A stretch of 64,000 bases of DNA from Odoribacter sp. (GTDB taxonomy: Bacteria > Bacteroidota > Bacteroidia > Bacteroidales > Muribaculaceae), in assembly GCA_023663145.1 (NCBI GenBank), contig JAMPHZ010000008.1, forward strand, positions 24,982 to 88,981, written 5' to 3'. Position numbers and translations under genes: made by a program. Of the stretch, positions 16,887 through 27,150 are shown one piece after another. A model generated the notes under the pieces. It made no database searches. It was not told the origin of the DNA and worked only from the letters and a program-made list of their open reading frames with translations. How positions within the stretch are numbered: position 1 is the stretch's first letter; every line of letters begins with the position of its first letter.

Positions 16887-17810
16887 ATGAACAGCAACAG
16901 CTTCGTGTCAATAGCCGACATAGGCAAGGAAGAGATTCTCGACCTCCTGCGACGCGCCGAGTATTTTGAAGCCAATACCAACAGCAAAATCCTTGACGGG
17001 CGCGTGGTGGCGACACTTTTCTTTGAACCATCCACACGCACCCGTCTCAGTTTTGAAACCGCTGTAAACCGCCTTGGCGGTCGCATCATCGGCTTCTCAG
17101 ATCCCGGAACATCATCATCATCAAAAGGCGAATCCCTTAAAGACACCATAAAAATGGTAGCCAATTACGCCGATCTGATAGTGATGAGACATCATCTCGA
17201 AGGGGCAGCAAGATACGCCACTGAAGTCACAGAAGTCCCTGTCGTAAACGCAGGTGACGGTGCAAACCAGCACCCATCGCAGACCATGCTTGACCTATAT
17301 TCGATCTACAAAACCCAGGGAAGACTCGAAAACCTTACAATCACACTCGTGGGAGACCTTAAATATGGCCGCACAGTACACTCGCTACTGCAAGCCATGA
17401 AATATTTCTCGCCACGATTTATATTTGTCTCATCCCCCGAGTTGGCCATGCCTGCCGAATACAAGGATTTCTGTCGTGCTGAAGGAATTGAGTTCACCGA
17501 GACATGCGACTTCTCGCCGGAGGTCATCAATAACTCCGACATTATATATATGACACGTGTGCAACGCGAACGCTTTACCGACATGATGGAATATGAACGC
17601 GTGAAAGACCTGTACACCCTGCACAACGACATGCTCGCCAACTCACGCCCCAACCTCAGAGTACTGCATCCGCTCCCAAGGGTAGGGGAAATTGATATTG
17701 ACGTCGACGACAATCCAAAGGCATATTACTTTGAGCAAGCTCACAACGGACTTTTCGCCCGCCAAGCCATAATCACCCGGGCATTAGGTATAAACCCACT
17801 TGAAAAATGA
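16887..17810 (+). CDS. pyrB: Aspartate carbamoyltransferase catalytic subunit
   Basis: PyrB condenses carbamoyl phosphate with aspartate in pyrimidine synthesis. The 307-residue protein has the carbamoyl-phosphate loop [15 protein letters not shown], the [12 protein letters not shown] motif, [11 protein letters not shown] and the C-terminal HPLPRVGEI. The frame runs nine codons upstream to an ATG at 16860, but ATG 16887 ([12 protein letters not shown]) fits the family N-terminus better. The stop overlaps the pyrI start by four bases (ATGA), so the catalytic and regulatory chains are translationally coupled, as in the E. coli type holoenzyme. Confidence 0.96.
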   Translation: MNSNSFVSIADIGKEEILDLLRRAEYFEANTNSKILDGRVVATLFFEPSTRTRLSFETAVNRLGGRIIGFSDPGTSSSSKGESLKDTIKMVANYADLIVMRHHLEGAARYATEVTEVPVVNAGDGANQHPSQTMLDLYSIYKTQGRLENLTITLVGDLKYGRTVHSLLQAMKYFSPRFIFVSSPELAMPAEYKDFCRAEGIEFTETCDFSPEVINNSDIIYMTRVQRERFTDMMEYERVKDLYTLHNDMLANSRPNLRVLHPLPRVGEIDIDVDDNPKAYYFEQAHNGLFARQAIITRALGINPLEK

Positions 17811-18277
17811 AACAGCATAACAAAGAACTGGCTGTCGCAGCCCTTGAAGCCGGCACTGTGATTGACCATATCCCCTCGGCCTCAGTATTCAAGGCGGTAA
17901 AGATACTCGGTATTGACCATTCAGAAAATGCAGTGACAATCGGGTGCAATCTTGAATCAAAACGCCTCGGCTCAAAAGGAATAATAAAAGTAGCCAACAC
18001 ATTCTTTGACGACACCACACTCAACCGTATCGCACTCATAGCCCCGGATGCAGTCGTAAACATCATACGCGATTTTCAAGTAGTGGAAAAACGCCCGGTA
18101 AAGCTGCCCGACAACATCGTGGGTATCGTCAGATGCGCCAACCATAAATGCATCACGAACAACGAGCCCATGGATACCCGCTTCGAAGTGATTTCACGCC
18201 AACCGGTGATCATACGCTGCCATTATTGCAATCACGCCGTACACGGTGCCGATGCCAAAATAATTTACAGCGATTAA
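17807..18277 (+). CDS. pyrI: Aspartate carbamoyltransferase regulatory subunit
   Basis: The 156-residue chain has an N-terminal allosteric (nucleotide-binding) domain and a C-terminal zinc domain with four cysteines, C110, C115, C138 and C141. These match the structural zinc site that lets PyrI contact PyrB. It should confer CTP/ATP control on the enzyme. It is coupled to pyrB by a four-base overlap and lies 11 bases before the flavin reductase-like gene. Confidence 0.95.
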   Translation: MKQHNKELAVAALEAGTVIDHIPSASVFKAVKILGIDHSENAVTIGCNLESKRLGSKGIIKVANTFFDDTTLNRIALIAPDAVVNIIRDFQVVEKRPVKLPDNIVGIVRCANHKCITNNEPMDTRFEVISRQPVIIRCHYCNHAVHGADAKIIYSD

Positions 18278-18288
18278 CTCCCACACTC

Positions 18289-18855
18289 ATGAAAGAGAAT
18301 TGGAAGCCCGGAACCATGCTCAACCCCCTGCCTGCGGTTATTGTGAGCTGTGGCGACGAATCACGCTCCAATCTCATCACAATAGCATGGACCGGTACAA
18401 TCTGCACAAATCCACCTATGTTGTACATTTCAGTGCGCCCCGGGCGGTTCTCGTATGACATTATTAAAGAATCAGGCGAGTTTTGTGTGAATATAACCAC
18501 AGCATCAATGGCACATGCCACAGATCTCTGCGGTGTCCGTTCAGGGAAAGACTTCGACAAATGGAAACTCACAGGTCTGACACCTGAGCCCGGAGTCATG
18601 ATCGCCTGCCCGTCTATAAAAGAATCTCCACTCTCAATTGAATGCAAAGTAAAGGAAATTCTTCATCTCGGCAGCCACGACATGTTCATCGCCGACGTTG
18701 TGAATGTGCGTGCCGATAACACCCTTATCGACCCCGCAACCGGAAAATTCAATCTCGCAGAATCCCGCCTGCTGTCCTACGCCCATGGTGCATACTACGG
18801 CCTTGGAGAATACATCGGCCACTTCGGATTCAGTGTAAAAAAGAAAAAATCATAA
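18289..18855 (+). CDS. Flavin reductase-like flavoprotein
   Basis: The 188-residue protein (ATG 18289; the frame is open further upstream inside pyrI) belongs to the flavin reductase-like FMN-binding family. [20 protein letters not shown] and [20 protein letters not shown] are the typical split-barrel strands, and the C-terminal [10 protein letters not shown] is often seen in archaeal/bacterial members. The physiological substrate is unknown; these proteins bind FMN and reduce flavins or other acceptors with NAD(P)H. Its position between pyrI and glyA gives no functional link I can name. Confidence 0.85.
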   Translation: MKENWKPGTMLNPLPAVIVSCGDESRSNLITIAWTGTICTNPPMLYISVRPGRFSYDIIKESGEFCVNITTASMAHATDLCGVRSGKDFDKWKLTGLTPEPGVMIACPSIKESPLSIECKVKEILHLGSHDMFIADVVNVRADNTLIDPATGKFNLAESRLLSYAHGAYYGLGEYIGHFGFSVKKKKS

Positions 18856-18872
18856 TCCACCTCATACATAAC

Positions 18873-20153
18873 ATGGAAAAAGACCTTCAACTTTTCGACC
18901 TCATCGACCTCGAAAACCGCCGCCAGCACAAAGGCATAGAACTTATTGCATCTGAAAACTTTGTGAGCGATCAAGTAATGCACGCCATGGGGTCATGCCT
19001 CACCAACAAATACGCAGAAGGATACCCCGGCCACCGCTACTACGGTGGTTGCGGTGTAGTTGACCTCGTGGAAGACCTCGCCCGCGAGCGCCTCCGTCGC
19101 CTTTTCGGCGCTGAATATGTAAATGTACAGCCTCATTCAGGTGCGCAGGCAAATATGGCCGTATTTATGGCATGCATGAAACCCGGCGACACTTTCATGG
19201 GGCTGAACCTCAGCCACGGCGGACATCTCAGCCACGGCAGTCCTGTCAATTTCTCAGGGCTCGTCTTCAACGCCGTGGAATACAATGTCGACCGGGAAAC
19301 CGGTTTGGTGGACTATGACGCAATGGAAGAAACCGCCCGACGCGTAAAACCACGTCTCATCGTGGGCGGAGCAAGCGCATACTCACGTGAATGGGACTAT
19401 GCACGCATGCGGGAAATCGCTGATGAAGTAGGCGCCATATTCATGGTCGATATGGCTCATCCCGCAGGACTCATCGCCGCGGGACTCCTTGAAAATCCCG
19501 TCAAATATGCCCACATCGTCACTTCTACAACCCACAAGACACTGCGTGGGCCACGTGGAGGTATAATCCTGATGGGCAAAGACTTCGAAAATCCATGGGG
19601 GAAGACAACTCCGAAAGGACAGATCAAGATGATGTCATCCATACTTGACTCTGCTGTATTTCCCGGCGTGCAGGGTGGACCGCTCGAGCATGTTATAGCC
19701 GGCAAAGCAGTAGCGTTCGGCGAAGCTCTCGACCCATCCTTCAAAACATATCAGCAGCAAGTAGCCGCCAATGCCAAAGCCATGGCAGCTGCTTTGGTCG
19801 AAAAAGGATACGATGTGGTTTCCGGCGGAACCGACAACCACTGCATACTCGTTGACCTACGTTCGAAATTCCCCGATCTCACAGGCAAGGTAGCAGAAAA
19901 AGTTCTTGTCGACGCCGACATCACCGCCAATAAAAACATGGTACCATTCGACTCCCGTTCGCCGTTCCAGACATCCGGTATACGCCTCGGCACCCCGGCA
20001 ATCACCACTCGCGGCGCCAAAGAACCGCTCATGGGCGAGATCGTCGAACTGATTGATTGTGTGCTTTCAGCACCCGACAATACCGCGAATATTGATGCCG
20101 TACGGGCCAAAGTAAACTCAATAATGAAAGACTACCCCATCTTTGCATGGTAA
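18873..20153 (+). CDS. glyA: Serine hydroxymethyltransferase
   Basis: GlyA interconverts serine and glycine with tetrahydrofolate and supplies one-carbon units. The 426-residue protein is full length. It begins with the conserved [20 protein letters not shown] region, includes [11 protein letters not shown] and holds the PLP-binding lysine K222 in [13 protein letters not shown]. It starts 17 bases after the flavin reductase gene, and its last seven bases overlap the ispD start, so the run continues without a break. Confidence 0.97.
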   Translation: MEKDLQLFDLIDLENRRQHKGIELIASENFVSDQVMHAMGSCLTNKYAEGYPGHRYYGGCGVVDLVEDLARERLRRLFGAEYVNVQPHSGAQANMAVFMACMKPGDTFMGLNLSHGGHLSHGSPVNFSGLVFNAVEYNVDRETGLVDYDAMEETARRVKPRLIVGGASAYSREWDYARMREIADEVGAIFMVDMAHPAGLIAAGLLENPVKYAHIVTSTTHKTLRGPRGGIILMGKDFENPWGKTTPKGQIKMMSSILDSAVFPGVQGGPLEHVIAGKAVAFGEALDPSFKTYQQQVAANAKAMAAALVEKGYDVVSGGTDNHCILVDLRSKFPDLTGKVAEKVLVDADITANKNMVPFDSRSPFQTSGIRLGTPAITTRGAKEPLMGEIVELIDCVLSAPDNTANIDAVRAKVNSIMKDYPIFAW

Positions 20154-20836
20154 CAGTAATCGTAGTAGCTGCCGGCACAGGCTCCAGATTTGGCTCAATT
20201 GTCCCTAAACAATTTTGCCAGATCGAGGGGCGCCCGGTAGTAATGCGCGCCATTGATTCACTGAGGCAAGCAATCCCCGACGCACGCTTCCGCCTTGTAA
20301 TTTCCCCAACCGAGGCCGAACGATGGCGCTACCTTTGTAATCTTCATGGCTTCGATTCACCAGAAATCATTAATGGAGGTGCGAGCCGTTGGGAATCGGT
20401 TCGCAACGCATTGCAGTCTCTTGGAGACGAACCGGGCGACATAATCATGGTGCATGATGGCGCCAGGCCTTTCCCTACCAAAGCGATGACAGATGTGCTA
20501 TCTGCAAGCTTCAGCGATGACAACGTGCACGGTGCGGTTCCGGTAATTCCCGTCACCGATTCACTCAGGCAACTTATATCCGGCGGCCCGGGGAGCGTCG
20601 CCGTCGACCGGACTCCGCTCCGGGCCGTACAGACACCACAGGCATTCCGCGCGCCACTCCTTCTGCAAGCCTACAGCTTGCCGTTCCGCGAGACATTCAC
20701 CGACGACGCCTCTGTGATGGAAGCTGCCGGGTTCCGTAACATAATGCTCACTCCCGGCGAGCCGACTAATATTAAAATCACAAACCCTCTTGACATAGCT
20801 ATCGCTGAAACGCTGCTCAACGCTTCTCCGATATGA
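20147..20836 (+). CDS. ispD: 2-C-methyl-D-erythritol 4-phosphate cytidylyltransferase
   Basis: IspD makes CDP-methylerythritol in the MEP isoprenoid pathway, the same pathway as dxs at 59-61 kb. The 229-residue protein has the nucleotidyltransferase loop [18 protein letters not shown], the VHDGARPF motif and [10 protein letters not shown], all diagnostic. It overlaps glyA by seven bases and recG by four (ATGA). Confidence 0.95.
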   Translation: MVTVIVVAAGTGSRFGSIVPKQFCQIEGRPVVMRAIDSLRQAIPDARFRLVISPTEAERWRYLCNLHGFDSPEIINGGASRWESVRNALQSLGDEPGDIIMVHDGARPFPTKAMTDVLSASFSDDNVHGAVPVIPVTDSLRQLISGGPGSVAVDRTPLRAVQTPQAFRAPLLLQAYSLPFRETFTDDASVMEAAGFRNIMLTPGEPTNIKITNPLDIAIAETLLNASPI

Positions 20837-22923
20837 TTTCGCTGCGAAACACCGACATAAAATTCGTTAAAGGGATCGGACCTGCCAAGGCCGGGTTACT
20901 TGAAAAACAACTCGGACTCAGGACCGCCTATGACCTCTTACATCACTTTCCGACACACTACATCGACCGTTCCCGGTTCTATCGCCTGTGCGACCTAAAT
21001 GACGAAAACACCGCCATCCAGATAAAAGGCAGCTTCATAGGATTTTCGTTAGCCGGCGAAGGTGCAAAGATGCGCCTCATCGGCGTTTTTACCGACGGCA
21101 CCGCAGCCATCGAAGTGCTGTGGTTCAGGGGAATAAGACAAATACGCCAAGCCCTGGTTACCGGGCGTGAATACGTGTTGTTCGGTAAACCGTCGCGCTT
21201 CAACAACCGTTGGTCATTGGTTCACCCTGAGATAGACTCCGGCGATAAAGCCCTCGAGCAGATGGGTATGCGCGGAGTATACCCACTCACCGAGACACTT
21301 CGCAACCGCAACATAACATCCCGCAACTTCTTCACCTGGTGCAATGATTTTCTCAACAGCATGCGTTCACTGCGCGATCCGCTGCCACAGAAAGTAGTGA
21401 CCGAAAATCACCTGCTCGACCTTGACACAGCCATTCGGCAACTACACAAACCATCATCGCCCGACATGTTGCAGAAAGCACGGGAACGCATGAAATTCGA
21501 AGAGCTGTTCTACATTCAGGTCGACATGTTGCGACGCAACCGCAAGCGACGCAGCGAGACATCCGGATTCAGATTTACCCGTGTAGGCAATTTTTTCAAT
21601 AGTTTTTATAAAAACTGCCTGCCGTTTGATCTGACCGGCGCACAAAAGCGCGTGATGAAAGAAATCCGCGCCGATGTAAACACCGGTCGCCAGATGAACC
21701 GCCTCGTGCAAGGCGATGTCGGCTCGGGCAAAACTCTTGTCGCCCTCATGGCAATGCTTCTTGCTATTGACAACGGCTATCAGGCATGCCTTATGGCACC
21801 AACTGAAATTCTTGCAGGTCAGCATTATGACACATTGCGTGAGCTCGTAGCCAAAATCGGCATAAATATAAAACTACTCACCGGATCGACAAAAACCGCC
21901 GAGCGCAAGATTATACATCAACAGCTCTCCGATGGCTCGCTACATATCCTTGTAGGTACTCACGCCGTACTTGAGGATGTCGTGAAATTCAACAACCTGG
22001 GATTAGCGGTCATCGATGAGCAGCACCGGTTCGGCGTGGCCCAACGCGCAAGACTTTGGGCCAAGAACGCCCTGCCGCCTCATGTCCTGGTCATGACTGC
22101 GACGCCAATACCACGCACCTTGGCCATGACCGTTTACGGCGACCTCGAGGTCTCTGTCATAGATGAGTTGCCCCCCGGGCGAAAACCGGTGAAGACACTG
22201 CTCCGCAGCGAGAACCAGCGCAACAATGTATATCGCGGCATTGGCTCCGAACTGCGACAGGGGCGGCAGGCGTACATTGTATATCCCCTCATTGACGAAA
22301 ACGATAAGCTCGAGCTCAAGGCTCTAAGCGAGGGTTACGAAGAAATATGTGAGGTATTTCACGATTATAAAGTAGCCTTTGTACACGGCCGCATGAAACC
22401 GGTCGAAAAAGACTATCAAATGTCGCTTTTTGCCACAGGCGAGGCAAAGATACTCGTAGCCACTACCGTGATAGAAGTAGGGGTGAATGTGCCCAATGCG
22501 ACCACTATGGTGATCGAGAATGCAGAACGGTTCGGTCTCTCACAGCTTCACCAGCTCAGAGGCAGGGTAGGGCGCGGCGCCGACAGTTCATACTGTATAC
22601 TCATGTCAAAATACAATCTTTCCAAGGAAGCCCGTGAAAGACTTGAACTGATGACTGAGACTACCGATGGCTTCCGCATTGCCGAAGCTGACATGCACAT
22701 GCGGGGCCCTGGTGACATAGAAGGCACAATGCAAAGCGGAATTCCGTTTGAACTAAACATTGCGAACCTTGCCACAGATGGTCAGATAATCCAACTTGCA
22801 CGCGATGCGGCTGAGAGACTGCTTGATGAGGATCCATACCTCACAGCTCCCGAAAACGCACTTTTTGCCCGCGCACTGAGTCAAGCGGTAAAACGCACCG
22901 CCGATTGGAGCCGTATAAGTTGA
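20833..22923 (+). CDS. recG: ATP-dependent DNA helicase RecG
   Basis: RecG remodels stalled replication forks and Holliday junctions. The 696-residue protein has the wedge/OB domain at the N-terminus (FVKGIGPAKAGLLEKQLGL), the helicase motif I GDVGSGKT near 296, the motif II variant DEQH (VIDEQHRFGV), TATPIPRTL and the C-terminal QLRGRVGRG motif. The length is normal. It is the last gene of the pyrB-initiated run and is followed by a 531-base AT-rich gap. Confidence 0.96.
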   Translation: MISLRNTDIKFVKGIGPAKAGLLEKQLGLRTAYDLLHHFPTHYIDRSRFYRLCDLNDENTAIQIKGSFIGFSLAGEGAKMRLIGVFTDGTAAIEVLWFRGIRQIRQALVTGREYVLFGKPSRFNNRWSLVHPEIDSGDKALEQMGMRGVYPLTETLRNRNITSRNFFTWCNDFLNSMRSLRDPLPQKVVTENHLLDLDTAIRQLHKPSSPDMLQKARERMKFEELFYIQVDMLRRNRKRRSETSGFRFTRVGNFFNSFYKNCLPFDLTGAQKRVMKEIRADVNTGRQMNRLVQGDVGSGKTLVALMAMLLAIDNGYQACLMAPTEILAGQHYDTLRELVAKIGINIKLLTGSTKTAERKIIHQQLSDGSLHILVGTHAVLEDVVKFNNLGLAVIDEQHRFGVAQRARLWAKNALPPHVLVMTATPIPRTLAMTVYGDLEVSVIDELPPGRKPVKTLLRSENQRNNVYRGIGSELRQGRQAYIVYPLIDENDKLELKALSEGYEEICEVFHDYKVAFVHGRMKPVEKDYQMSLFATGEAKILVATTVIEVGVNVPNATTMVIENAERFGLSQLHQLRGRVGRGADSSYCILMSKYNLSKEARERLELMTETTDGFRIAEADMHMRGPGDIEGTMQSGIPFELNIANLATDGQIIQLARDAAERLLDEDPYLTAPENALFARALSQAVKRTADWSRIS

Positions 22924-23077
22924 TACACGTTCATTATGCAATAAGCAATTATTTTTGCTGATTATATCTACTATTCCAATAATCCATGTTGATTTTTTAC
23001 AATATTAATATATCGGTCTACTTTTCTTTCCATATTTGATATCTTCCGATTAATACTCACACAATTGACATATTATA

Positions 23078-23170
23078 TCAAAAACCATAGGCAAACTCTT
23101 TATATACGATTATAACTTCAGCATTTACAGTATGAAATGCTAATTTAAATGGATTGGTCCTGTGTTTCAT
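23078..23170 (-). CDS. Possible 30-aa peptide downstream of an orphan promoter
   Basis: ATG 23170-23168 opens a frame MKHRTNPFKLAFHTVNAEVI ending at a TGA at 23078. It begins about 28 bases downstream of the expected start of the minus-strand promoter at 23203-23234. The frame is open further upstream but that part lies within the promoter. The composition is basic and unremarkable, and there is no homology I recognise. It could equally be an accidental frame on a small RNA. Confidence 0.2.
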   Translation of the reverse strand: MKHRTNPFKLAFHTVNAEVIIVYKEFAYGF

Positions 23171-23202
23171 AGTATTATTGATTCTTAAGCATATTAACAC
23201 TG

Positions 23203-23234
23203 CAAAGTTACAATATAAATTTAATATACACAAA
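23203..23234 (-). promoter_or_regulatory. Consensus promoter with no recognised gene
   Basis: On the minus strand TTTG (23234-23231), a 20-base spacer and TAACTTTG (23210-23203) followed by CAG give the same layout as the best promoters in this window. Transcription would start near 23198 and run toward the end of recG, where no annotated gene exists. Confidence 0.55.
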
Positions 23235-23382
23235 TAATATTGGTGGTTAATTAAAAAATACTCCAAATTTTCTAAAGGTAATAAAAATATCAGTAGAGTA
23301 CAGTAACACTACATAACACTAAAAATTTCCATACAGAGTGATAAATTCCAAACGGAATGTATTGTAATTCAAAACTTTTTGT

Positions 23383-23390
23383 TAACTTTG
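23383..23390 (+). promoter_or_regulatory. -7 element TAACTTTG of thrS
   Basis: TAACTTTG followed by CGGG lies 65 bases before the thrS ATG, with ATTG at 23361-23364 as a possible -33. The leader shows no T-box specifier or antiterminator. Confidence 0.65.
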
Positions 23391-23454
23391 CGGGTGACTT
23401 TTAGCCTATTGCTGCTTTAGACGGCACAATCGGCTGTTAATTAACGTTTTAAAG

Positions 23455-25392
23455 ATGATAAGTATTACTTTTCCCGATAAAAGCGTAAAGCAATTTGAAT
23501 CAGGCGTCACCCCGCTTGAGGTAGCACGATCCATAAGCCCTCGCCTTGCCGAAGATGTTCTCGCAGCATCTGTAAACGGAGAGGAATGGGATCTCTCACG
23601 CCCCATTGCAGCCGATGCCGAAATTAAACTTTTCAAATGGGATGATCCTGAAGGTAAGCACGCGTTCTGGCATTCGTCAGCTCACCTGTTGGCCGAAGCT
23701 CTTCAGGAGCTATACCCCGGTGTAAAATTCGGTATTGGTCCCGCAATTGAAAACGGTTTCTATTACGACATCGATCCGGGCGAACATCAGCTCACAGCCG
23801 ATGACTTCAAGAAAATTGAAGACAAGATGCTTGAGCTCGCCCGAAGCAAGGAAGAAATCGTGCGCGCTGACATATCAAAGGCCGACGCACTTAAGCTCTT
23901 CGGCGATCGTGGCGAGACCTACAAATGCGAGCTCATCAGCGAACTTGAAGACGGTCACATCACCACCTATACCCAAGGCAACTTCACCGACCTGTGCCGT
24001 GGCCCACATATACCTAACACCGCGCCTATCAAGGCCGTGAAAATAACATCACTCGCCGGCGCCTATTGGCGAGGAGATGAGAAGCGCAACCAATTGGTGC
24101 GTGTATATGGCATCACTTTCCCCAAGAAAAAGATGCTTGACGAATATATAGCATTACTTGAGGAAGCCAAAAAACGCGACCACCGCAAGCTAGGCAAAGA
24201 GATGGAACTCTTCGCCTTCTCACAGAATGTCGGTGCCGGTCTGCCGCTGTGGTTACCAAAGGGTGCAGCATTGCGTGACCGCCTTGAGCAGTTCCTGCGT
24301 AAGATTCAGAAGCGCTACGGCTATCTTCAGGTAATCACCCCGCACATAGGCAACAAAGCGCTCTATGTCACCTCAGGTCACTATGCAAAATACGGGAAAG
24401 ACTCATTCCAACCTATACACACTCCACAGGAAGGTGAAGAATACCTGCTCAAACCAATGAACTGTCCGCATCACTGCGAGATATTCAGAGCACTTCCACG
24501 CTCTTACCGCGACTTACCCCTTCGCCTTGCCGAATTCGGCACAGTTTACCGCTACGAACAGAGCGGTGAACTCCATGGACTGACCCGTGTACGCGGTTTC
24601 ACGCAAGATGACGCCCATATCTACTGCGCGCCCGAACAAATCAAAGATGAGTTCCTGAAAGTAATGGATATTATATTCTATATATTCAAGGCTCTTAAAT
24701 TTGACAACTTCGAAGCACAGATATCGCTACGCGACCCCGCCCACAAAGAAAAATACATCGGCAGCGATGAGAATTGGCATCTCGCCGAGCAGGCCATCAT
24801 TGAAGCCTGCGCCGAAAAAGGCTTGAACGCACGCACCGAGCTCGGAGAAGCAGCATTCTACGGTCCTAAGCTTGACTTCATGGTAAAAGATGCCATAGGC
24901 CGACGTTGGCAACTTGGTACAATTCAAGTTGACTACAACCTGCCTGAGCGATTCCAGCTCGAATATACCGGCAGCGACAACCAAAAGCATCGCCCTGTGA
25001 TGATCCACCGCGCGCCGTTCGGATCAATGGAACGCTTTGTCGCAGTTCTTCTCGAACACACAGCCGGTAAGTTCCCTCTGTGGCTTACACCCGAGCAAGC
25101 CGTTGTACTGCCCATCTCAGAAAAGTTCAACGACTACGCCCATCAGGTAGCCGCCAAACTCAACGAACTTGACTTCCGTGTCGAAGTGGATGACCGCAAC
25201 GAAAAGATTGGCCGTAAGATCCGTGACAACGAGCTCAAGCGCACCCCCTACCTGTTGATCGTAGGTGAAAAAGAACAGGAATCCGGCGAAGTATCCGTAA
25301 GAAAACAAGGCGAGGGAGACCAGGGCTCCATGTCTGTTGCGGCCTTTGCTGACAAACTTGCCCAAGAGGTAAAAGACTCTATTAATCAATAA
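23455..25392 (+). CDS. thrS: Threonyl-tRNA synthetase
   Basis: ThrS charges tRNA-Thr. The 645-residue protein has all expected domains: TGS (1-60), the editing domain with [11 protein letters not shown], and the class II catalytic core with [10 protein letters not shown] (zinc-binding Cys/His) and [10 protein letters not shown] (motif 3). A C-terminal anticodon-binding domain ([20 protein letters not shown] onward) completes it. It heads the conserved thrS-infC-rpmI-rplT order. Confidence 0.98.
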   Translation: MISITFPDKSVKQFESGVTPLEVARSISPRLAEDVLAASVNGEEWDLSRPIAADAEIKLFKWDDPEGKHAFWHSSAHLLAEALQELYPGVKFGIGPAIENGFYYDIDPGEHQLTADDFKKIEDKMLELARSKEEIVRADISKADALKLFGDRGETYKCELISELEDGHITTYTQGNFTDLCRGPHIPNTAPIKAVKITSLAGAYWRGDEKRNQLVRVYGITFPKKKMLDEYIALLEEAKKRDHRKLGKEMELFAFSQNVGAGLPLWLPKGAALRDRLEQFLRKIQKRYGYLQVITPHIGNKALYVTSGHYAKYGKDSFQPIHTPQEGEEYLLKPMNCPHHCEIFRALPRSYRDLPLRLAEFGTVYRYEQSGELHGLTRVRGFTQDDAHIYCAPEQIKDEFLKVMDIIFYIFKALKFDNFEAQISLRDPAHKEKYIGSDENWHLAEQAIIEACAEKGLNARTELGEAAFYGPKLDFMVKDAIGRRWQLGTIQVDYNLPERFQLEYTGSDNQKHRPVMIHRAPFGSMERFVAVLLEHTAGKFPLWLTPEQAVVLPISEKFNDYAHQVAAKLNELDFRVEVDDRNEKIGRKIRDNELKRTPYLLIVGEKEQESGEVSVRKQGEGDQGSMSVAAFADKLAQEVKDSINQ

Positions 25393-25401
25393 ACCCACTG
25401 A

Positions 25402-26010
25402 ATGGATAAAAAACCCAATTTCAACCCGGGGTACCGCCCCCAGAATGCCGGCCCGCGCCCCCAGCAGCCGCAGCGTGACCGCCGTCTGCCCGACCGCAAC
25501 GCCAAAGACCCCAACAACATCAATGAGCACATACGTGCGCGCGAAGTGCGCCTTGTAGGCGATAACGTCACCCCCGGTATCTACTCCATTCAGGAAGCAC
25601 GCCGCATTGCTGAAGAACTTGAACTCGATCTCGTTGAAATCACTGCTCAGGCAGATCCCCCGGTGTGCAAGGTTCTTGATTACCAAAAATATCTGTATCA
25701 GCAGAAGAAAAAAGCCAAGGAGATCAAAGCCAAGGCATCAAAAGTTGTGGTCAAGGAAATACGCTTCGGTCCTCAGACAGATGATCATGACTACAACTTC
25801 AAACTGAAGCACGCCATAGGCTTCCTACAGGAAGGGGCCAAGGTTAAGGCCTACGTTTTCTTCAAAGGTCGTTCCATTCTGTTCAAGGAACAGGGGGAAG
25901 TCCTGCTTCTGCGCTTCGCCAACGATCTTGAAGAATATGGCAAAGTGGAGCAGATGCCTCTGCTTGAAGGCAAGCGCATGATTATCATGATATCACCAAA
26001 GAAAAAATAA
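25402..26010 (+). CDS. infC: Translation initiation factor IF-3
   Basis: IF-3 binds the 30S subunit and proofreads initiation. The 202-residue protein has a basic, Pro/Gln-rich N-terminal extension ([20 protein letters not shown]) before the N domain ([10 protein letters not shown]), the linker [20 protein letters not shown] and the C domain ending [10 protein letters not shown]. The extension is longer than in E. coli IF-3. The reported AUU-type initiation of infC is not seen; the start is ATG. It follows thrS by nine bases. Confidence 0.96.
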   Translation: MDKKPNFNPGYRPQNAGPRPQQPQRDRRLPDRNAKDPNNINEHIRAREVRLVGDNVTPGIYSIQEARRIAEELELDLVEITAQADPPVCKVLDYQKYLYQQKKKAKEIKAKASKVVVKEIRFGPQTDDHDYNFKLKHAIGFLQEGAKVKAYVFFKGRSILFKEQGEVLLLRFANDLEEYGKVEQMPLLEGKRMIIMISPKKK

Positions 26011-26066
26011 AGAAACAGTGTCACGCGTTGACACGCATTATATAACTCCAATTAACAAATTACAAA

Positions 26067-26264
26067 ATGCCGAAGATTAAGACTAATTCCGGTGCCAAAA
26101 AAAGATTCGCTCTTACCGGGTCAGGAAAAATCAAAAGAAAACACGCTTACCATAGCCACATCTTGACAAAGAAGACTAAGAAACAGAAGCGTAACCTCGA
26201 CCACTTTGGCTTGATCGCCAAGGTTGACGAGAACAACGTAAAAGCTCTTCTCGCCCTCAAGTAA
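26067..26264 (+). CDS. rpmI: 50S ribosomal protein L35
   Basis: The 65-residue, highly basic product matches L35 end to end ([20 protein letters not shown], then [20 protein letters not shown]). The 56-base gap after infC contains a small perfect hairpin, GTGTCA/TGACAC (26018-26034). Confidence 0.97.
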   Translation: MPKIKTNSGAKKRFALTGSGKIKRKHAYHSHILTKKTKKQKRNLDHFGLIAKVDENNVKALLALK

Positions 26265-26329
26265 TCAAGACTGCAGCTTTCGGCAAAAGCCTTTGACAGG
26301 TAATGCCATACAAGCATGTCGACTCACGA

Positions 26330-26374
26330 TTTTTATTAATTAGCGAGTTTATAATCACTTTTTATTAACCGAGT
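26330..26374 (+). repeat. Direct repeats in the rpmI-rplT gap
   Basis: The 166 bases between L35 and L20 contain TTTTTATTAA at 26330-26339 and again at 26359-26368, each followed within 2-4 bases by CGAGT (26344-26348, 26370-26374). CTCAC (26323-26327) and GTGAG (26373-26377) flank the block. This is a candidate RNA leader element for L20 control; no known riboswitch or L20-leader fold was recognised. Confidence 0.35.
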
Positions 26375-26430
26375 GAGCAGCCACTAAGCGCCCGACAACG
26401 GACCGCTGCCATTCAAAACTGAAAAATAAA

Positions 26431-26775
26431 ATGCCAAGATCAGTAAACCACGTTGCCTCACGTGCACGCCGTAAGAAAATTCTGAAACTTACCCGCGGCT
26501 ACTTCGGATGCCGCCGTAATGTATGGACCGTAGCCAAGAACACTTGGGAAAAAGGTCTCACCTATGCTTACCGCGACCGCAAGGATAAGAAAGGTAACTT
26601 CCGCGCTCTTTGGATACAGCGCATCAACGCCGCCGCCCGTCAGCACGACCTCAGCTATTCAAAGCTCATGGGTCTGCTCCACAAGGCCGGTATCGAAATC
26701 AACCGTAAGGTTCTCGCCGACCTGGCTCTGAATAACCCTGAAGCATTCAAGGCCATCGTCGACAAGGTGAAGTAA
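26431..26775 (+). CDS. rplT: 50S ribosomal protein L20
   Basis: The 114-residue basic protein matches L20 ([54 protein letters not shown]). In other bacteria L20 represses its own operon by binding the leader RNA. Here the preceding gap is unusually long for this operon, which would allow such control. A terminator follows 90 bases later. Confidence 0.97.
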   Translation: MPRSVNHVASRARRKKILKLTRGYFGCRRNVWTVAKNTWEKGLTYAYRDRKDKKGNFRALWIQRINAAARQHDLSYSKLMGLLHKAGIEINRKVLADLALNNPEAFKAIVDKVK

Positions 26776-27150
26776 ACGTGGAGTGCCACTGCTGAAAAAG
26801 CAACGGTCAATCCAACGTTAAATTACCGCACCTAATAATTGGCGTACAACGCATGAACACTTCCCCCTGCCAGGTTCACAAGACCAAGGCAGGGGATTTT
26901 TCTTTAATATGCCTATACCTGTCTTTGTTTTGATTGTTATCTTAACCAAGATCAACATGATAATTCCCCAAGTACTTGAAATAAATATTCTCCGAGCCCA
27001 AAAGTACGTAACAAAGCCTCAGGTATGATTAATAAAAGTTCACAAATCATTGATTTCTGTAATTTTTCACCTACAGCTGTGTCCTATAGTACAGGAACTT
27101 TAAGACAGATTTATGACAACTTACAGTTCCCCGATAAATATTCATAAATA
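26776..27150 (+). other. 375-base gap: rplT terminator and barrel-gene upstream region
   Basis: The first half holds the rplT terminator (26864-26904). The second half precedes the outer-membrane barrel gene and has a 13-base palindrome AAATCATTGATTT (27044-27056). It also has a TAATTTTT box (27060-27067, last G of the consensus missing), and AGACAG / TGACAA half-sites 11 bases apart (27103-27119). No frame of interest is present. Confidence 0.5.
26864..26904 (+). terminator. Rho-independent terminator after rplT
   Basis: CCCCTGCC (26864-26871) pairs with GGCAGGGG (26888-26895) over 16 bases, followed by ATTTTTCTTT. Confidence 0.85.

Larger units (their letters stand above)
22924..23454. other. 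531-base AT-rich gap with two opposed promoters
   Basis: Between recG and thrS I see the thrS promoter (-7 at 23383-23390) and a consensus promoter on the minus strand (23203-23234) pointing back toward recG. A 30-codon frame follows the latter. No T-box, no tRNA and no strong terminator for recG are visible; a weak AGCAA/TTGCT dyad lies near 22945-22960. The rest is very AT-rich and unexplained. Confidence 0.6.

Noticed and set aside
23391..23454. A T-box riboswitch before thrS
   Set aside because: The 60-base leader has no specifier loop or T-box sequence, and this phylum rarely uses T-boxes.
25117..25686. A 189-codon antisense frame across thrS and infC
   Set aside because: Both genes on the plus strand are certain; the frame has no start signal or motif.
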